A stretch of DNA of 64,000 nucleotides from Paramacrobiotus metropolitanus (taxonomy: Eukaryota > Tardigrada > Eutardigrada > Parachela > Macrobiotidae), in NCBI RefSeq assembly GCF_019649055.1, contig NW_026570243.1, forward strand, positions 496,001 through 560,000, given 5' to 3'. Each line of letters opens with the position of its first letter. Position 1 is the first letter of the stretch. The notes under the pieces are model-generated. The model saw nothing but the letters and a program-made list of their open reading frames with translations. It was not told the DNA's origin and made no database searches. Below are positions 37,955 to 51,200 of this stretch, piece after piece. The translations under genes were made by a program, and so were the position numbers.

Positions 37955-38476
37955 ATGATGGTCCAAATCGGCTGGTATGAGATTTTTACGACCGTGCTGC
38001 TGATCATTTTTGTTATTCTGGTTGTGTTACTCTTCGTTTTTATCGGTACGTACGCGAGGAGATTCAAAATCTTGCGAATGTTTTTAGTTTGTCTTGGCTT
38101 CCATTTTTATTATTTATAGCTTCAGAGTGCTTGAAAAACTTGCTTGCTTGTTTCCAGAAGAAATTAATCGACGTCTTATTCGACGAGTACTTACTGTAAT
38201 CGTAATGTATGATTGTCGAGTACAGATATGTTACTGTTGACTTGATGTCTTGCAGGTTGGTTTGTTGTGTGGAAGCTAATACTGTCGCAATTCCGTTTCT
38301 TTCGAGAAATACTGGGCATGGAGAACGGTCGGGAGCATGAAGCGAAAAAATCTGCAAGCGGAAATCAGCCAGCGCAAGGCGTCGGGACGCAGCTCGCTCC
38401 AGAGACTCCTGGGCACATTCGACGACGCATGGAACGATTAAGTAGTGGATCTGCTGGTGGACTGACTGTGTCGTAA
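37955..38476 (+). CDS. SMIM13: Small integral membrane protein 13 (SMIM13)
   Basis: Two exons (37955-38045, 38256-38476) give 103-104 aa; two adjacent ATGs make the start ambiguous by one residue. A single transmembrane helix (TVLLIIFVILVVLLFVFI) is followed directly by GWFVVWKLILSQFRFFREIL, which aligns with the diagnostic GWYFVWHLFLSKFKFLREL of vertebrate SMIM13. The intron lies just before GW. The tail is hydrophilic with HIRRRMERLSSGS, matching the basic C-terminus of the family. Function is unknown in any organism. A short upstream ATG (37945) opens an overlapping frame in the leader. Confidence 0.88.
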
Positions 38477-39378
38477 TGTTTTAGAATTCTTTTAAATTGT
38501 ATGATTGCGGCAGATTGCCTCAGTACTGTTGAATAATTAAGTTTTTCGGTCTTTCACTTTTTATGGTTAAATTGTTTTTAGTTAGGCCTACTGATGAACT
38601 TAATTACTGAAGACTGCTATGCTCTAAAAATTAATTAATCATTAAATTTGAAGATGAATGTAGCCGTCATTTGTAAAACCTGTGAAGTTACCGATTAACC
38701 CGGCAATGCCCGAGGTATCAAGGAATCATCTTTGCTCTATCTAACGCGTATATCAGCCCCGTACTAAAGATAGCACAGCCGCTGTTAAAATTGGAGAACT
38801 TTACTGGTGGTTTTTCCACCTAGCAGACGTTCCAGGGTTAACTGAGCGTCTAAAGCGTGGACAGTTTCTGAAGTTTGGTATTGTTGCCTAACTGAACTTG
38901 GTAGAGTTTGAGTGTTTTTGCCGATTTAATTTTAATCATTTTGATTTATCAAAATACGGATATACAGACATGTAAGTTGTACTGTAATGTTACGGGCAAT
39001 TGCAATGTTACGGATGTAATGTTACGGTACAAACGACGCAAACATGACGATTATAACTTTTACTGTCGAATGATACTTACTGATTTTGTATACAGATTTC
39101 TGGCGTTTTTTTTTGTTTAACCGATGTATGCATAATGAATAATCATACTGGCGGAGTTTCAAAAGTAACCTTTATCAGATGCAAAGCTTATCTGATCGCC
39201 AACGTTGCCCTCTGTGGTGTTATAACGTCAAAATTCAAAAATCTAACGAGCAGGTTCATTCAGTTTAAAAATGCTATGCTGTGAGTCATGTGAACAATTA
39301 GTCGACTTTTTGCACAAAACAAATCGACAGCAGAGTAAAGCAATGCCGAATTAGAACCGTTAAACAATAAACAATTAA
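38477..39378. other. Gap between SMIM13 and FITM2 (tail-to-tail)
   Basis: This holds 3' UTRs of two converging genes. No further coding region is seen. An open frame at 38908-39120 is low-complexity and unsupported. Confidence 0.5.
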
Positions 39379-40326
39379 TCATGAGCTCTGCGCGGTCAAC
39401 AAAGGCGAGACATCCTCCGGCAATCCGGGCCAGTAATTCGGATACCACACTTTATACGTCAGGAACCATCCGGCGACACCGAAAAACACTCCCATAAAGC
39501 GCTGAATAAAACTGTGATAATAGATCAGCGTAATCACCAACATCCCGTCCCATAGCATGGCCAGCATCGCCAATGCCACCGCTAACACGCGCATCACCAA
39601 CAGAACGCGCGGTTTGATCTCCTGATCAAATTTCCCCGCATCTTCGTCAGTATCCAGCCGATCCGCCTTCTCCCACTTGAAAAACGCCCTCGACTCCTCC
39701 AGAATCAATAAACTGCAGTAGATTAAAAGAAACGCATGTCCGGAGATATCGAAATACGACCACGTCTGTCCAGCAGCTTCGCATTCTTTTCGTGAATGGT
39801 AATCCATCACACTGCAGCGCGCCGTGTGATGCTCGATTCGCACGAAGACCGTCGTAACGAAGTACCACGTGGCCGTGCCCACCAGGAGACGGGCCACATT
39901 CCGCTTGATCTTTTTTATCCGCCCATCGCTCTCCAGATAACCAGCCAAGGCGAAAAACGCCAGCAGCAAGTAGAATGTCCAACCCCAGCTCAGTTTGACG
40001 AACCACTGGTTTAGGAAGCTTTCTTTACGGAAGAAGTAAAATCCGCGATACGGATCCAGGTAGTAAGACAAAGAGGAGCAGATGATAACTAAACCGAAGT
40101 AGAACGAAGCCTTCACGATAGGAGGAACTTGAAGGAAGCGTTTGGAGAGATAGAGGACCCACTGGAGAATAGGGTGGATTCCTTGGAGAACAGGTGGTGC
40201 ATAATGATCGGGAGGGGTAGGCACGTCGCTCGGACTTGCTTTGGTCTTCATCGTATTAGGATTTCGAGATAAATCCTCCAGGGATCTGCGTGAACTCATC
40301 GGAGATCGAGTGCGCTGTGCTTCCAT
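39379..40326 (-). CDS. FITM2: Fat storage-inducing transmembrane protein (FITM2)
   Basis: One uninterrupted frame of 315 aa, unlike the intron-rich neighbours. FIT proteins are ER membrane acyl-CoA diphosphatases needed for lipid-droplet budding and ER membrane homeostasis. About six hydrophobic segments are visible from residue 50 onward. The signature SYFDISGHAFLLIYC carries the first catalytic histidine (H197) and IYYHSFIQRFMGVFFG the second (H271). WYPNYWPGLP near the C-terminus matches the vertebrate WYPKxxxPGLP. The N-terminal 45 residues are polar, Ser/Pro-rich and cytosolic. The length is somewhat above human FITM2 (262 aa) because of that extension. Confidence 0.94.
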   Translation of the reverse strand: MEAQRTRSPMSSRRSLEDLSRNPNTMKTKASPSDVPTPPDHYAPPVLQGIHPILQWVLYLSKRFLQVPPIVKASFYFGLVIICSSLSYYLDPYRGFYFFRKESFLNQWFVKLSWGWTFYLLLAFFALAGYLESDGRIKKIKRNVARLLVGTATWYFVTTVFVRIEHHTARCSVMDYHSRKECEAAGQTWSYFDISGHAFLLIYCSLLILEESRAFFKWEKADRLDTDEDAGKFDQEIKPRVLLVMRVLAVALAMLAMLWDGMLVITLIYYHSFIQRFMGVFFGVAGWFLTYKVWYPNYWPGLPEDVSPLLTAQSS

Positions 40327-41469
40327 TTCTGGAATCTGGAAGTCTTTTAACTTTACCAGCTGATGTCAAAGTCACTACAATAAAGTAGCCGCAAAAGTGT
40401 GATGCATATGACAGTGTGATAGGCTAACCTAGCTTCAGTCTACCAGCTCACCAAATCGACTCATCAATTACGATCATTAGGGAAAAAAAACTGTAAATAT
40501 TAGTAACTTCTGTTCTACCGCAAATCGGTTAACTCTGAACTTTCATACGAAAATGGAAAACAAATTTTGACTTTATCGTTAGTCAAGTAACTTGGCAAAC
40601 GGAGAAAAGTTCCAACGCTATTAAACGGGATCTGCCGTGTCTGATCGATGAGTCATCCTAAATGACTCACAGCAGGGAAGAGCGGCTGCACCGGAAGTCA
40701 TCTCACTAGTATTGGACAGTCAGAGCTACCGTTAGCAATATTCTGATTTCAAAAGACCATTACGATTCTAAAGCATTTGTTGAGTAATTATTTTGCTCCT
40801 GAGTGATAACTCTACACCTCTGGTGACCGATTTTCAGTGTTCTTTTCTTTAATTCAACACTACTCGTACTAGATAAAATAATAATAAATCATCCATTAAA
40901 TTTCCCCGATACAGCATGGGTGTACCGTACTGACGACATTGGCCGGTAATAGTTTTTCGTTTTGGTCACGATGGTCATTCGGTGCTCACGCTTGAAAAGT
41001 GGTAAACGCTTATTTATACCTATTGTCGGGAATCTACAGATACGATTAAGTGTACTTTTATAAAAACAACCATTCGCACTTTACGCCGAAGCTTTAAAAA
41101 GCAAAAGCCCACAAGAACACGATATTACAAAGAGTTAAATCCGGCCGAGTCTACATCCACGCAACACGATTTAATTAATTCAGAAATCAAACACTATCAA
41201 ATCATTGCATGTGCGCTCTCCTCGCACCTTTAAGCAGACGAGGAGAGCCGCACTTCAGTGAAACTATGCAAGAAGATCCGGCATGAAACCGGACGAGATT
41301 ACTTAGCGCATTATAGACGTCAAACATCAGCTATCAAATAATTCCAAAAGGATTACTGCTTAAGTATTCGAGTGCAGTGATTTTTAGTCAAGTTTCATCA
41401 AAAGTTTTACAGGTGTACGTTATCTCTTGCGCGCGCTTGAAACAAGATTTGACGTGAATTATAGCTCTG
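40327..41469. other. Divergent intergenic region
   Basis: Upstream of both FITM2 (-) and the RG-rich gene (+), so it should hold two promoters. No TATA box or strong repeat was recognised and no coding region is visible. Confidence 0.5.
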
Positions 41470-42556
41470 ATGGATAATCTCTCAAAACCACAGCTGGCGG
41501 CATACACCGCTCGCCACATACCGGTGGTTTATGATGTTCCAGTAATCGGGCTTCAAAACGGTGGATTCACCCGTTCAACAGGAGGCCGGCCAGTCGGCCG
41601 AGGCCCAGGACGAACGCGAGGGAACCGGCGCGGACGGGGGCGTGGCAAGCAGGGATTGCCTCGAGTAAATCCCAGGGTCACCGGCCAAATCGCCAATCGA
41701 ACACGGAGGAGACGAATGTGCGTGGCCGACGTGCGGACTGCCTTCCAGAGATTTTACGCTTACCAGCAAGCCTTTCGTAGTTTTCGGATACGCGAAGCGC
41801 GCAAGCAAAAGGAAGGGGTGCGTAAATGGCTGCTCGTACAGATATACGAATACTTCTGCACTTGAATAAAATTATTCCTGTGTTAATTACAACTGTACCG
41901 CTTGTCTAACGGCTTTGATTATATCCATAGTTGATTCCTTAATTGACTTCTGCCGTACCGTATACAGGCAGGTGATAACAGCGTGTCTTTATTCGTAGAA
42001 TGTAAGCAAAGTCCGGCATCTACTTTCCACAAGATATCGGATATCTCCCGAAGACGTCTTCTACCTAACCGCATCGGACTGCGACATTCTCCAAATTCCA
42101 CCAAAGATCCAAGCTGAGATGAATTTCTACGCGAACGATACTCCTGACAACCCACTGGACACGTTACGTCAGTTCACCGGCGTAACCGGCATTCATCTGA
42201 AAACAACTGGCCGCTACCTCAGTGCCCTGGCGCATGTTTCACGCCGCGGCATCCTCCCAGCCATTACGACGAAGGATGGGGATGGGGAGGTGGTTCAGAA
42301 TGAAATCGACCGGATGATGGAGCAAATCAACATGGTTTATGAAGATGCTCTGCAGCTTCTGGAAGTTGTGAAAACTATGGAAACGGTTGGTGCAAGTGCT
42401 AATGGTTTAGCAGTCGGAAACCGAAAACAACTACAAGTTCACGAAGCGGAATGCAGACCGACAACCGAGGAGAATACATATGTAGCTACGTCGCTGGCGG
42501 TCATCGCGGTAGGGATTGGACTGGCAAGTCTGCTATTTCTGTGGAGATCGTTTTAA
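41470..42556 (+). CDS. Arg/Gly-rich basic protein with C-terminal membrane anchor, unrecognised
   Basis: Two long frames join through an intron at 41818-41998 (donor GTGCGT, acceptor TTTATTCGTAG) in phase 0, giving 301 aa. Residues 33-60 are Arg/Gly-rich (GRPVGRGPGRTRGNRRGRGR), followed by NRTRRRR and a probable helix (VRTAFQRFYAYQQAFRSFRI). The second exon opens about 40 codons before its first ATG and reads well as protein (EDVFYLTASDCDILQIPPK). A hydrophobic stretch (VATSLAVIAVGIGLASLLFL) followed by WRSF ends the protein, typical of a tail anchor. Alternatively these are two genes: 41470-41865, whose TGA overlaps an AATAAA, and 42119-42556. Joining RNA-binding-type RG repeats to a tail anchor is unusual, and I cannot name a family. 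Confidence 0.55.
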
Positions 42557-43335
42557 TTGAATTGATAACGTCGACATTTTGCTGCGGTAATACTGGGATC
42601 TAGCTGTTATATACTGCTATGTTGTTAGATGTATAATATTGTAACATTATTGTTGACAGGGCTGTCATTACGGTAATAACCTATTAGCATTCTTGCGGTG
42701 GGTAGTGTTTGCAATAATTTTCGAGGATGCACGTAAACATGCCATGTTTTCCTGTTCCGGTGTTGATTGTTCAAACCAGCTTTTCTACAGTGTGCGTCTT
42801 CGGATCACAGGCGATGATTTTATATTGCAACCTCAAGTAAAGGACGTTAACTGAAACTAAAATGGATTTCGAAAAGCCAGTGCTATTAGCATTTTCTGCT
42901 GTTATCTTATACCTGGAGTATGCGTAGCATTTTGAATATGAAATGGCGCAGAACGACAGCCACAGATACATCTTTCATCATTATTATTAAATTATTACTT
43001 ACTATAAATGGCATATGCAAATGCCTTTCTGTACTTATATGTTAACGCTGCCGACGATTTCGGCATGCCTAGAAGCTGTCCGTCGATGCAGCATGGACGC
43101 AGGTATGATGCATGTGTATATTTATGGAAAGACTTGCCAGGTTTATTGATTTTCCTGTTCGTCTTACCTGCGTGTATTCTTCTGGCAACGAGCATGCACC
43201 GAATTATACCGAAAGGCATGAAGTATAGTTTAAGCTTGTTGGATCTTTTTCATAAACTTTTATATGCAGCATTTGGATAATCTGGAAAACTTGAAACTGC
43301 CAGCGTTTTTCTTGAAGTTAACCGTTATACACAAG
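42557..43335. other. Intergenic upstream of TMEM216
   Basis: A plus-strand frame at 43008-43280 has a hydrophobic stretch but overlaps the presumed TMEM216 leader and has no homology. Otherwise nothing is seen. Confidence 0.45.
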
Positions 43336-44628
43336 ATGTCATCGTCTGCCAATAGTTACCGTAAGTCAACCCACGATTAAGAAAAGTAACTACCTGTAAA
43401 CACTTTCATCACGGTTTCCGTACTAGGCTAACTTCGCTGGGCTTTTCAGAATTTTCGGGAAAGATCTTTACTTCAAGAGCACAGCAGGTTTGTTGTGCGA
43501 AAAAATCAAAAACTTAAGAACTTACGCCGAGATCGGAGGTTTATTAAATGTACATGTCTTGTTGCGAACTTCAGATTCACGATTCGTATTTTGCAGAATA
43601 CAGCCGTTATGATAGCGGTTTTATTCGGACTGAACAAACTGTATGACTGTGTTTTCATAATATTCCAAATTGTTCTCTACATATACAAAGGTACGTACAG
43701 ATCAAAATAATTACTCCGCTAGCTTGTTTCTTTCGTTAGCACGATAATAAACTGGCTAACCATAATACGCATACAAAGTAATTATTGACTTCCAGGTTTA
43801 CGTTTGCCATATGAACCAAGTGATATCGGTCTGGAAGCAGCGTTGCTGGCAGTATTGCTAATCCTCGATGCACTGCGATTTGCTTTTGGTGGGTCCGTTT
43901 TGTAGTTCATTTATTTATTATTAACTTTTTTGGTATTTTTGCAAACTGGCTAAAATATCAAACACGAATTCCAGTGCACGCAAACTGAATACGGATACAG
44001 TATGCGCATAACATCTACACACTTGAACAATTCCGTTATCGTAAAGGTCACATGAAGAATAGACGTAACAGCAGTAAGGAAACCGTAAAAATTCTTATAC
44101 TATGGCGAACTATAACTACATATGCGGTATGCCATGCTCATAAATCGTACGTAAGAATAGTGTGCGTTATGTGCACATACGTTATGTGCACTGTCTCTGC
44201 TTTTCAGGAACCAGAGGCTATCTTACGCAAAAAACCGCTTCGCTTAGTTTAGCGTTTTTACTAACTCCAGCGGCTCTTCTAATCGGGCTACATGTAATGT
44301 TCTGGCAGACATACGTGACCTTCGCGGATTATGTTCTGGGAGCAATTTTAATTGCCATCCACTCAGCTGAATTACTGGCTTTATTATTAGCGATTCTTCT
44401 ATGTGCATCGTAAGTATGAATTTTTATCATCTTGTTGTTCTGCGATAACCGTAGCATATTATAACATGAAATACAGAGCTAGCTGATTATCATTAAATTA
44501 ATTAAAGTGCAAGCTTAAGATAGATTGGGTAAATTTATGCACCTTGGTGTCAGCAATACTTGGTACGTGTGTGTTGCATGTCTGAACTGCTGCTTTTCCA
44601 CAGGCGCCGAAGTTTGCCTTCCGGATAA
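43336..44628 (+). CDS. TMEM216: TMEM216/TMEM80-family ciliary transition-zone protein
   Basis: Exons 43336-43360, 43450-43487, 43597-43690, 43796-43888, 44208-44409 and 44604-44628 splice in phase to about 158 aa, close to human TMEM216. Four hydrophobic helices are visible. Family signatures are VLYIYKGLRLPYEPSDIGLE (compare LFIFLYKGVLLPYP), LRFAFGTRGYLTQK (compare IRLFFGTKGNL) and FWQTYVTFADYVLGAILIAI (compare LLQTYVLRLEVIMNG). The protein ends after LLLAILLCASRRSLPSG. In vertebrates TMEM216 belongs to the MKS/tectonic complex that gates entry to the ciliary membrane. TMEM80 is the close paralogue and cannot be fully excluded. The first two exons are tiny and poorly conserved, so the start is the least certain part. 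Confidence 0.85.
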
Positions 44629-45219
44629 TGACTCCGAGGTCCGGCCCGTGACCTTTACATTTGATTGTGATAAACTGCAAGAAGAACCAGCAGTGTTTTA
44701 TAATAGCCTGGTGGCATGGTGTTTTGTCTCTTTGTTCCATAACTGCGATTCAATGAAATCGTGTTTTGTGAAATGATTTGTGGATACTTTATTTATAAAG
44801 TGACGGCACGTTGTTATTATGCTTTACTTGAGAGCCACTTGCATCAGCCGTGCTTAAAATTATGGCTTAAAATTATTGGTTGTACGCTTATTTAGCTGTA
44901 AGCTGTATTGTACACAGTGTACAGCATGCATGATTGCTGCATCATCAGCAACCCGGTAATGATATGATTAACATTTTATCGTTACTGATTTGCAAACTTT
45001 ATTACAAAATTGGCCAGTACGTTACTCCGTTTGCTGAATCGCGCGCATGACTGTCTGCATTTGATTGATCTACAAAATTGTACATACACATTTTCAAAAA
45101 AGTGTTTGTTTGTTCTTTACTTACGTTAGATAACAACCACAAAAAAGTGTCTAATTAAATATCATGCGAAAGCATTGCTTTTACATAAATACATAGATAA
45201 TAAACATTTCAACTACAAT
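44629..45219. other. Gap between TMEM216 and the nicotinic receptor (tail-to-tail)
   Basis: Convergent 3' UTRs. No extra coding region is supported. The frame continuing across the last TMEM216 exon (44525-44776) is in the wrong phase for it. Confidence 0.5.
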
Positions 45220-48200
45220 TTAAATCCGATCTTCAACCGGATCATAGATTCCCAGATCACCGGTTTTCGGCACTATAACAAGCAGAACAAACGTCGATAC
45301 CACGGTGCCCGTGGTAAATATCCAGAAAAGTAGGCGGTCCAAGACTTGAGCAACTTGTCGCCATTGTTTGCGTATACTCAGTAGCGTCTCGTCTTCTTCC
45401 TGCCGCGCCACCAGCAGCGTCAACGCCCGTATAACCTCCTCCTGCAGACGGTCCTTACTGACACTGCGCGCTGAGCGCCGCGGTGCCGGATGGGGATCCA
45501 AGGTCATGCGGTGGAGCCGGCGATTGCCGGCGGCAACATGATTCTCAACATCCGCGGCATAGGGGGAATGGGAACCCGCATTTATACTGGTCGCCGCGTA
45601 CAGTTGCCGGCGGAGTTTACTGGACTGGCGCAGGTATGGTGAGATAATCGGTGAGTGACTGCTGGTATGGTCGCTGGTGGTGGCTTTATACGCGGCCGCG
45701 GACACTTGACCATGGGAAGTGCGCGGCTTGAGCGGAATGGAGTTGCTGTTGGGGATTACAGCGTAGTCGGCATCGGCATCCGGGATTTGTGTTTGTCTAG
45801 ACCGCTGTGATGGGCTACGGGTAATGCAGCGGGATGCGGCTTTGCTTCTCAAGCGCTTGTTGTAATCCGTTTCAATGCACAGGATGTAGGCGAGTTTATT
45901 CAGCACCACATCGCACACCCACGGCGGCACGGTGTATTTTTCCGGCGAGCGGAAATGAAAATTGAGGATAATCACGGTCATAATCACGGATATGGATGTC
46001 ATTGTCATCACGACCGTTAGATAAATTCCTGGAACAATTGTATAAAATTACCATCTCGAACGAGTAAAGTGTTTTTTTCGCACATGCACCAAATAATTTG
46101 TCACAAAATTGCATTCAACGCATCGGGACAAGCGATTTGCTTTGTATTTGTATTGCACTGCTTGTGACTGCGATCGAGCAGCTACGCTTCGATACGTAAG
46201 CGCAATGGTCCAAGTTTTCGTAGTGAAAGTAATGATTTGCTGCTATCGTTGATCATGACGTTCTTGACAGTGAAGCGGTTTATAAAATCAATGTTGAATA
46301 GTTAAAACTGTTTATAAAATTGAATGTACTGATAAAAAAGTATTGTGTGCTGCGATTTAATAATTTAGATTTGTACTCTAGATCCTGACTCTAAATCGAA
46401 CAAACCGAATAAAGAAATATAGTTACCAATTTTGCGACCATACGCGTGTATGGAAAATTGTATCACGCTATTTCGAGACTAATATCTTTGTATCTGTAAG
46501 AGGAGAATCCTCTTTACACACAGCAGCCGCCCATCCGCCGCCTACCTGGTTGGCTCAAGCTCAAGCACAAATATCTTGATCTTCGCCAACAGCGGCGATG
46601 GCACAGTGGCTGTGCTACTTGGATCTCACTCGGTAGCCAGCGGTTCGATTCCGCTCCATCGCCATTTTTCGGAATTTCCTCAACAGACAGGATCTTCATC
46701 TGACCGCCCTCCCTCGCTGAGATCATCACGGACAGCCGACTTATGGCTGCCTATGTTATATATCCGTATTTGAAACAAATCGAATACGGCGAATAGCTTA
46801 CCATTAGAAAATCAAGCTTTGCATTATTTTTGCTTTCTGAACGTCTTTATAATGTTGTGCAGAAATGCGTTAAATTGTCAATTAATTTCTCGCTTGCAGC
46901 TACAGTGCAGTCCAAGAATTGTACCAAGGCACCAACCTATCAAAGGAATAAAGTCCGACGTTTCCGGCAATTTTTCCGCAATGGCAAGCATGAATACAGA
47001 GAACGCCAAGAGTACGGTCACACCAAGGGCAATTTTTTCTCCGCTATCAGGTGGGAGAAGGAATACCAAAAGCGTTAATGCCGACATCATCATGCATGGA
47101 AAAATCACATTGTACGTGTAATAAAGCACTTTCCGCCTGATGGTGATGTAAAAGGTAACATCTGCAACAAATATGAATGTGAAGGCCGCCGTGCGTTATT
47201 TTTGTGCAATTATTTTGGAAAGTCGGTGATGCGTGCTCTCGAAGATTTGGTTTGAGTGACCTTTTTATTTGGACATAAACTAATCGTATAGTAGTTTCTT
47301 AAGGGAAGTAACTAGCTACGGCAAAAGAAATACTTATAAGATTGCATGTTTCGTCGCAGGCATAAATTATTTTACACAAATAGATTAATAATGGCTATCA
47401 ATCCAGTTAACGCCAAAAAAATAACCTGCGCTATCAAAATTAGTTTTGAGGATATATTCAAGCGTACACGGATTAACTCTTGCGTTTTCGAAACCACACA
47501 TCTTTCGTCTGTGACAATCATTGATGTAATAACATCTTAGCAAGTTTGTGTGTGTAATTTGACAGACAAGCATGGCACGGCCTGTGAAAACCTTTAAGTA
47601 TGTTTTGATCCCTTATTTAGAAAGTACGAGAACAAATCGATCAACAACAGTCATGGAAAAAACTGTCTTTTGACCTTTGTATACTCACCGAAAAACGGCT
47701 CCACACAGCAGCTGTAAAAGACTTCATTGCGCTGCACTTCAATACGTAATAGTTCCCATTCGCCATTCTTGACGTAATTCTTCAAATCCACTTCGGCAGT
47801 GCGGTTAGTCACGGTTACTTGAAATCCATTATATGTCCAGGAGCCAAATTTCATAATGCATTGTTGAGTATCAAAAGGGAAGAAGGTTATGTTCACACGA
47901 CAAGTGCTTCTCAGCTTGGTGGGCGGCGGCCAAAACACATTCCCGTCGCTTTGCACCATCGCTTTGCTTTTCATGTATCCGCTCGTATAATCGTCAGCGC
48001 TGCACAAGTAAAACATGGGCGATAAGAAATCAGCAGCTACACAAAGTATCTACCAGTAGGTCTAACTGACGTAAAATTATTTCGATTTTTCCTGCTAACC
48101 TAAATTCTCACTAAGATATTTACAAAGATGCGTTATGATTTAACTTTATTAACTGATAATATGAAGAGAAATTTATTTCATTTAATTAGTTGTTTACGAA

Positions 48201-51200
48201 TATGGCTTTACTGATGTACAACAATTCTGGACAAGGCAGTACAGATTAGCATAGTATTGTACTTACCATCGTGATCTAAGGAATAACATCACTCGTATTT
48301 TATTGTATTACAGTACTATTGCACAATACACTATACAGAATTTGCAGCCGGGATCAGGCGGTATTTTTATGAAGCGCCGTTTATGCAGATCGATATAAAC
48401 ATTTACGCATTGCACATTAGTATTGTATTGCAATTTACTTGTTATACAGCACGATGTCTGGAAGCCACAAAAGTTCACACGGTATCCTCAAAACGGCTAA
48501 CCCGTTGTATTCGGCAGGATTCCAGATCAGCAATTCGTCAATCCATTCTTGATCAAGCCAAACCATTGTTGTTAAAACCTGATTTTTCTCATCCTAAAAA
48601 AATGTATTTTTTTATTTGAAACGGTCCAGCAGCGAATCATCGGCATATACCGGCACATTTCATTTATAGAAATTAGTGTTATAGTACTACTCGTAGTGCC
48701 AGAATAATTAAATTCATTAATTATTAAATTATCTATTAACTTCTATCAGAATTTGAAAGCTACAGTTGAAGGTACGCAATAATCACAGCCTGAACTTGGA
48801 TTTGTTGCCCTTACGAGCTTGCAACGAGATAACTAAATAGAAATTTTCATGAAATCGCACCAAGTTAAAAATCAAATAAGGTACTTAATATCACATTAAT
48901 AAACGGAATAAATAACCCATTACTAAAACATTTTAAGTCTTTAACGGGCACAAATGGACCGGCCGGATCTATCTAAATATGTGTTCACAAAATAAAATAT
49001 AGTTAATACTGTTAAAGAAGTCCCTACTTTAGAATACAACCTACAATATGATAATACAGTACTACTAGTATCGATTATTGTTTTGTGCATTTTAACTACG
49101 TCATGTTCGGCTGTTTTAGTACTTATTGTAGTTTGTAGAGTATGCATTGTACGACATGGCTTGCGATTTGAAGTTAGTACAGTACAGTATTCGTAAGATA
49201 GAGTTTACCCACGCCTTTCTTCGTGCCTCGTGCTTAAACCAAAACACGTAACTCAAAAGTAATTGACGTATTCCCTGATGCATAAAAAATGGAGTGTATT
49301 TATTGTCTGGGTAAATTTACTGTTAAGTCAATTTGTGCCTGTAAAGGGTTTTGACAAGCAATAGTTCTTCACATTTACTGTATAAAAAAGATCTGGAGCA
49401 AACTATGGATCTGTTATAAAAGGCCTTATGCAAAATAATATTAATTTTGCATGCCGGTAGCTAGCTTTAATTGCACATTTATAATTACAATTATATATGT
49501 AAGGAATGTTGATGCATTTTGCTGAATAGCTAAGGAAATATTAGTGTCACATCAGGAATAACGTACCAAATCGAAAAGATGAGTTAATGTTATTCCCAGT
49601 CGGACATTAATCGGTGTAGAGGCATTTCTAACTGGCCGGACACTTTTCTCATATCCTCGCAGTAGGGTATAGAGCAATCGCTGCTCATCAGTTTGGTTCT
49701 CTTTGGCACGGACAAAACCGGAAATCATTGGCGGAATACCAAAAGATTCTGCAACAATACCACAGAGGAAATCAATATGACAAAAAATAATCATGGACCT
49801 CACGCTTCTTCATCATTTCTTCTGCTGCGGTCATAAATCGGCAGATTGTCATTCCTGTGCATCGCAACAATCTTGCTCTTTACTTTCAATTTCCTTTTCT
49901 CTCCCTGTCCAGTGCTGTGCACAGCGGGGAAGAGACAGTGGTTGACAAATATTTTGTATAGTGTAGGGGAAAATGTTCTTTGACAATAAATGTCGAGGTA
50001 TGTTTTCCGGGAGTGACATGGTAAATTGTGTTGCAATATTTATTTGAAGAGATCTATTTTAGCCTGACTGCTGCCGGTCGGTCGGCGCACACCCGCCGCG
50101 TGAGAACTTCCTAATCGACTTTTAATTTGGCCGAGTTGTTCGGCGCCCCAAGTGGCTTTTATGATAAATACTCTGTGGCCCTGGCTAAACATTTATATCC
50201 ACTCAAAATATGTTATTAAAGCTCTCCTCTGTACATCGCGCTCCCGAGCGTCCTTCCTTCGACATGCAATTTTGTGTACATTTTGTAATAGCGCTAGTTC
50301 TCCACAGATTAGTCAATAGTGCTCTTCCGAACCAGAAACTCAAAACAATTCCAGGAAAAGCACCTTAATTTTTGTTATAAAATTAGGTTAATATCATTTT
50401 ATTTTTCGGTCTCTTCGGTATGTATTCGTTCAACAAAGCGATGCTTTGTAATATTACTACGATATTTTTTCACCTTTTTAGTTACAAAAAATTTAAATTA
50501 AACTCAAAATTAAGATTATCTTTAATAATTATCATTGTTTTTTAAAATTAATATTATGAATTAATTCGAAAGACAGTATCTTGCAATGCATTATCGACTG
50601 GCAATGCGACACCGAGAGCTTTATTAATTATATATATTGTTGCACTTGCTCTAGCATGCTATCTCGTACTTTATAAACTTTTCTATGAATGCTAACTGAC
50701 TCGTAACTGCTTTTTCTGTGAAGCTAATTCAGCACCGTACGCCCAGATCTGAAACTTAATTACAGTGTAAATACGCATGGACCGTATCACTCCAGAATCC
50801 ATTCATCTGTGCAAGGATGCTACGAGTATTAGGAAATTAGCATTTCGTAAGGATGTGTACGGTTTCAATCAGCGTGAATTAACGCAGAGAAATACCCGCA
50901 ACAGCTAATACACATATCTTTTTGTATTGATTTTCAGATTCTTGAATAAGAATGAGTACATTCCGTATAACAAAGAACAAATAATTACAAACTCGCCTTA
51001 TTGTTAATTGTTAGTAATAATACCAAATTCAAGCCTGTACGAGTTTATTTGCTTGCTCGTAATTTACGCAAGCAAATAAAGTGCTTTGGTATCTTCTTAT
51101 ATTTTTATTATTATTCTGTACGCGCATAATTATCAGATGTGCTGAAGTAATGGCATAATTGTATTTCCTCTACCACACTGATTTTTTTGAAAAAAGGAAC

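Noticed and set aside
43008-43280. 90-codon plus-strand frame with a hydrophobic segment
   Set aside because: Ends just before the TMEM216 start and matches no family; more likely leader or promoter sequence.
44525-44776. Alternative reading of the last TMEM216 exon (EVCLPDNDSEVRP and beyond)
   Set aside because: The preceding exon ends in phase 2, which forces the frame ending RRSLPSG and a stop at 44628.
46594-46663. Selenocysteine tRNA
   Set aside because: At 70 bases it is too short and lacks the long variable arm, and the loop triplet is not TCA in a proper anticodon position.
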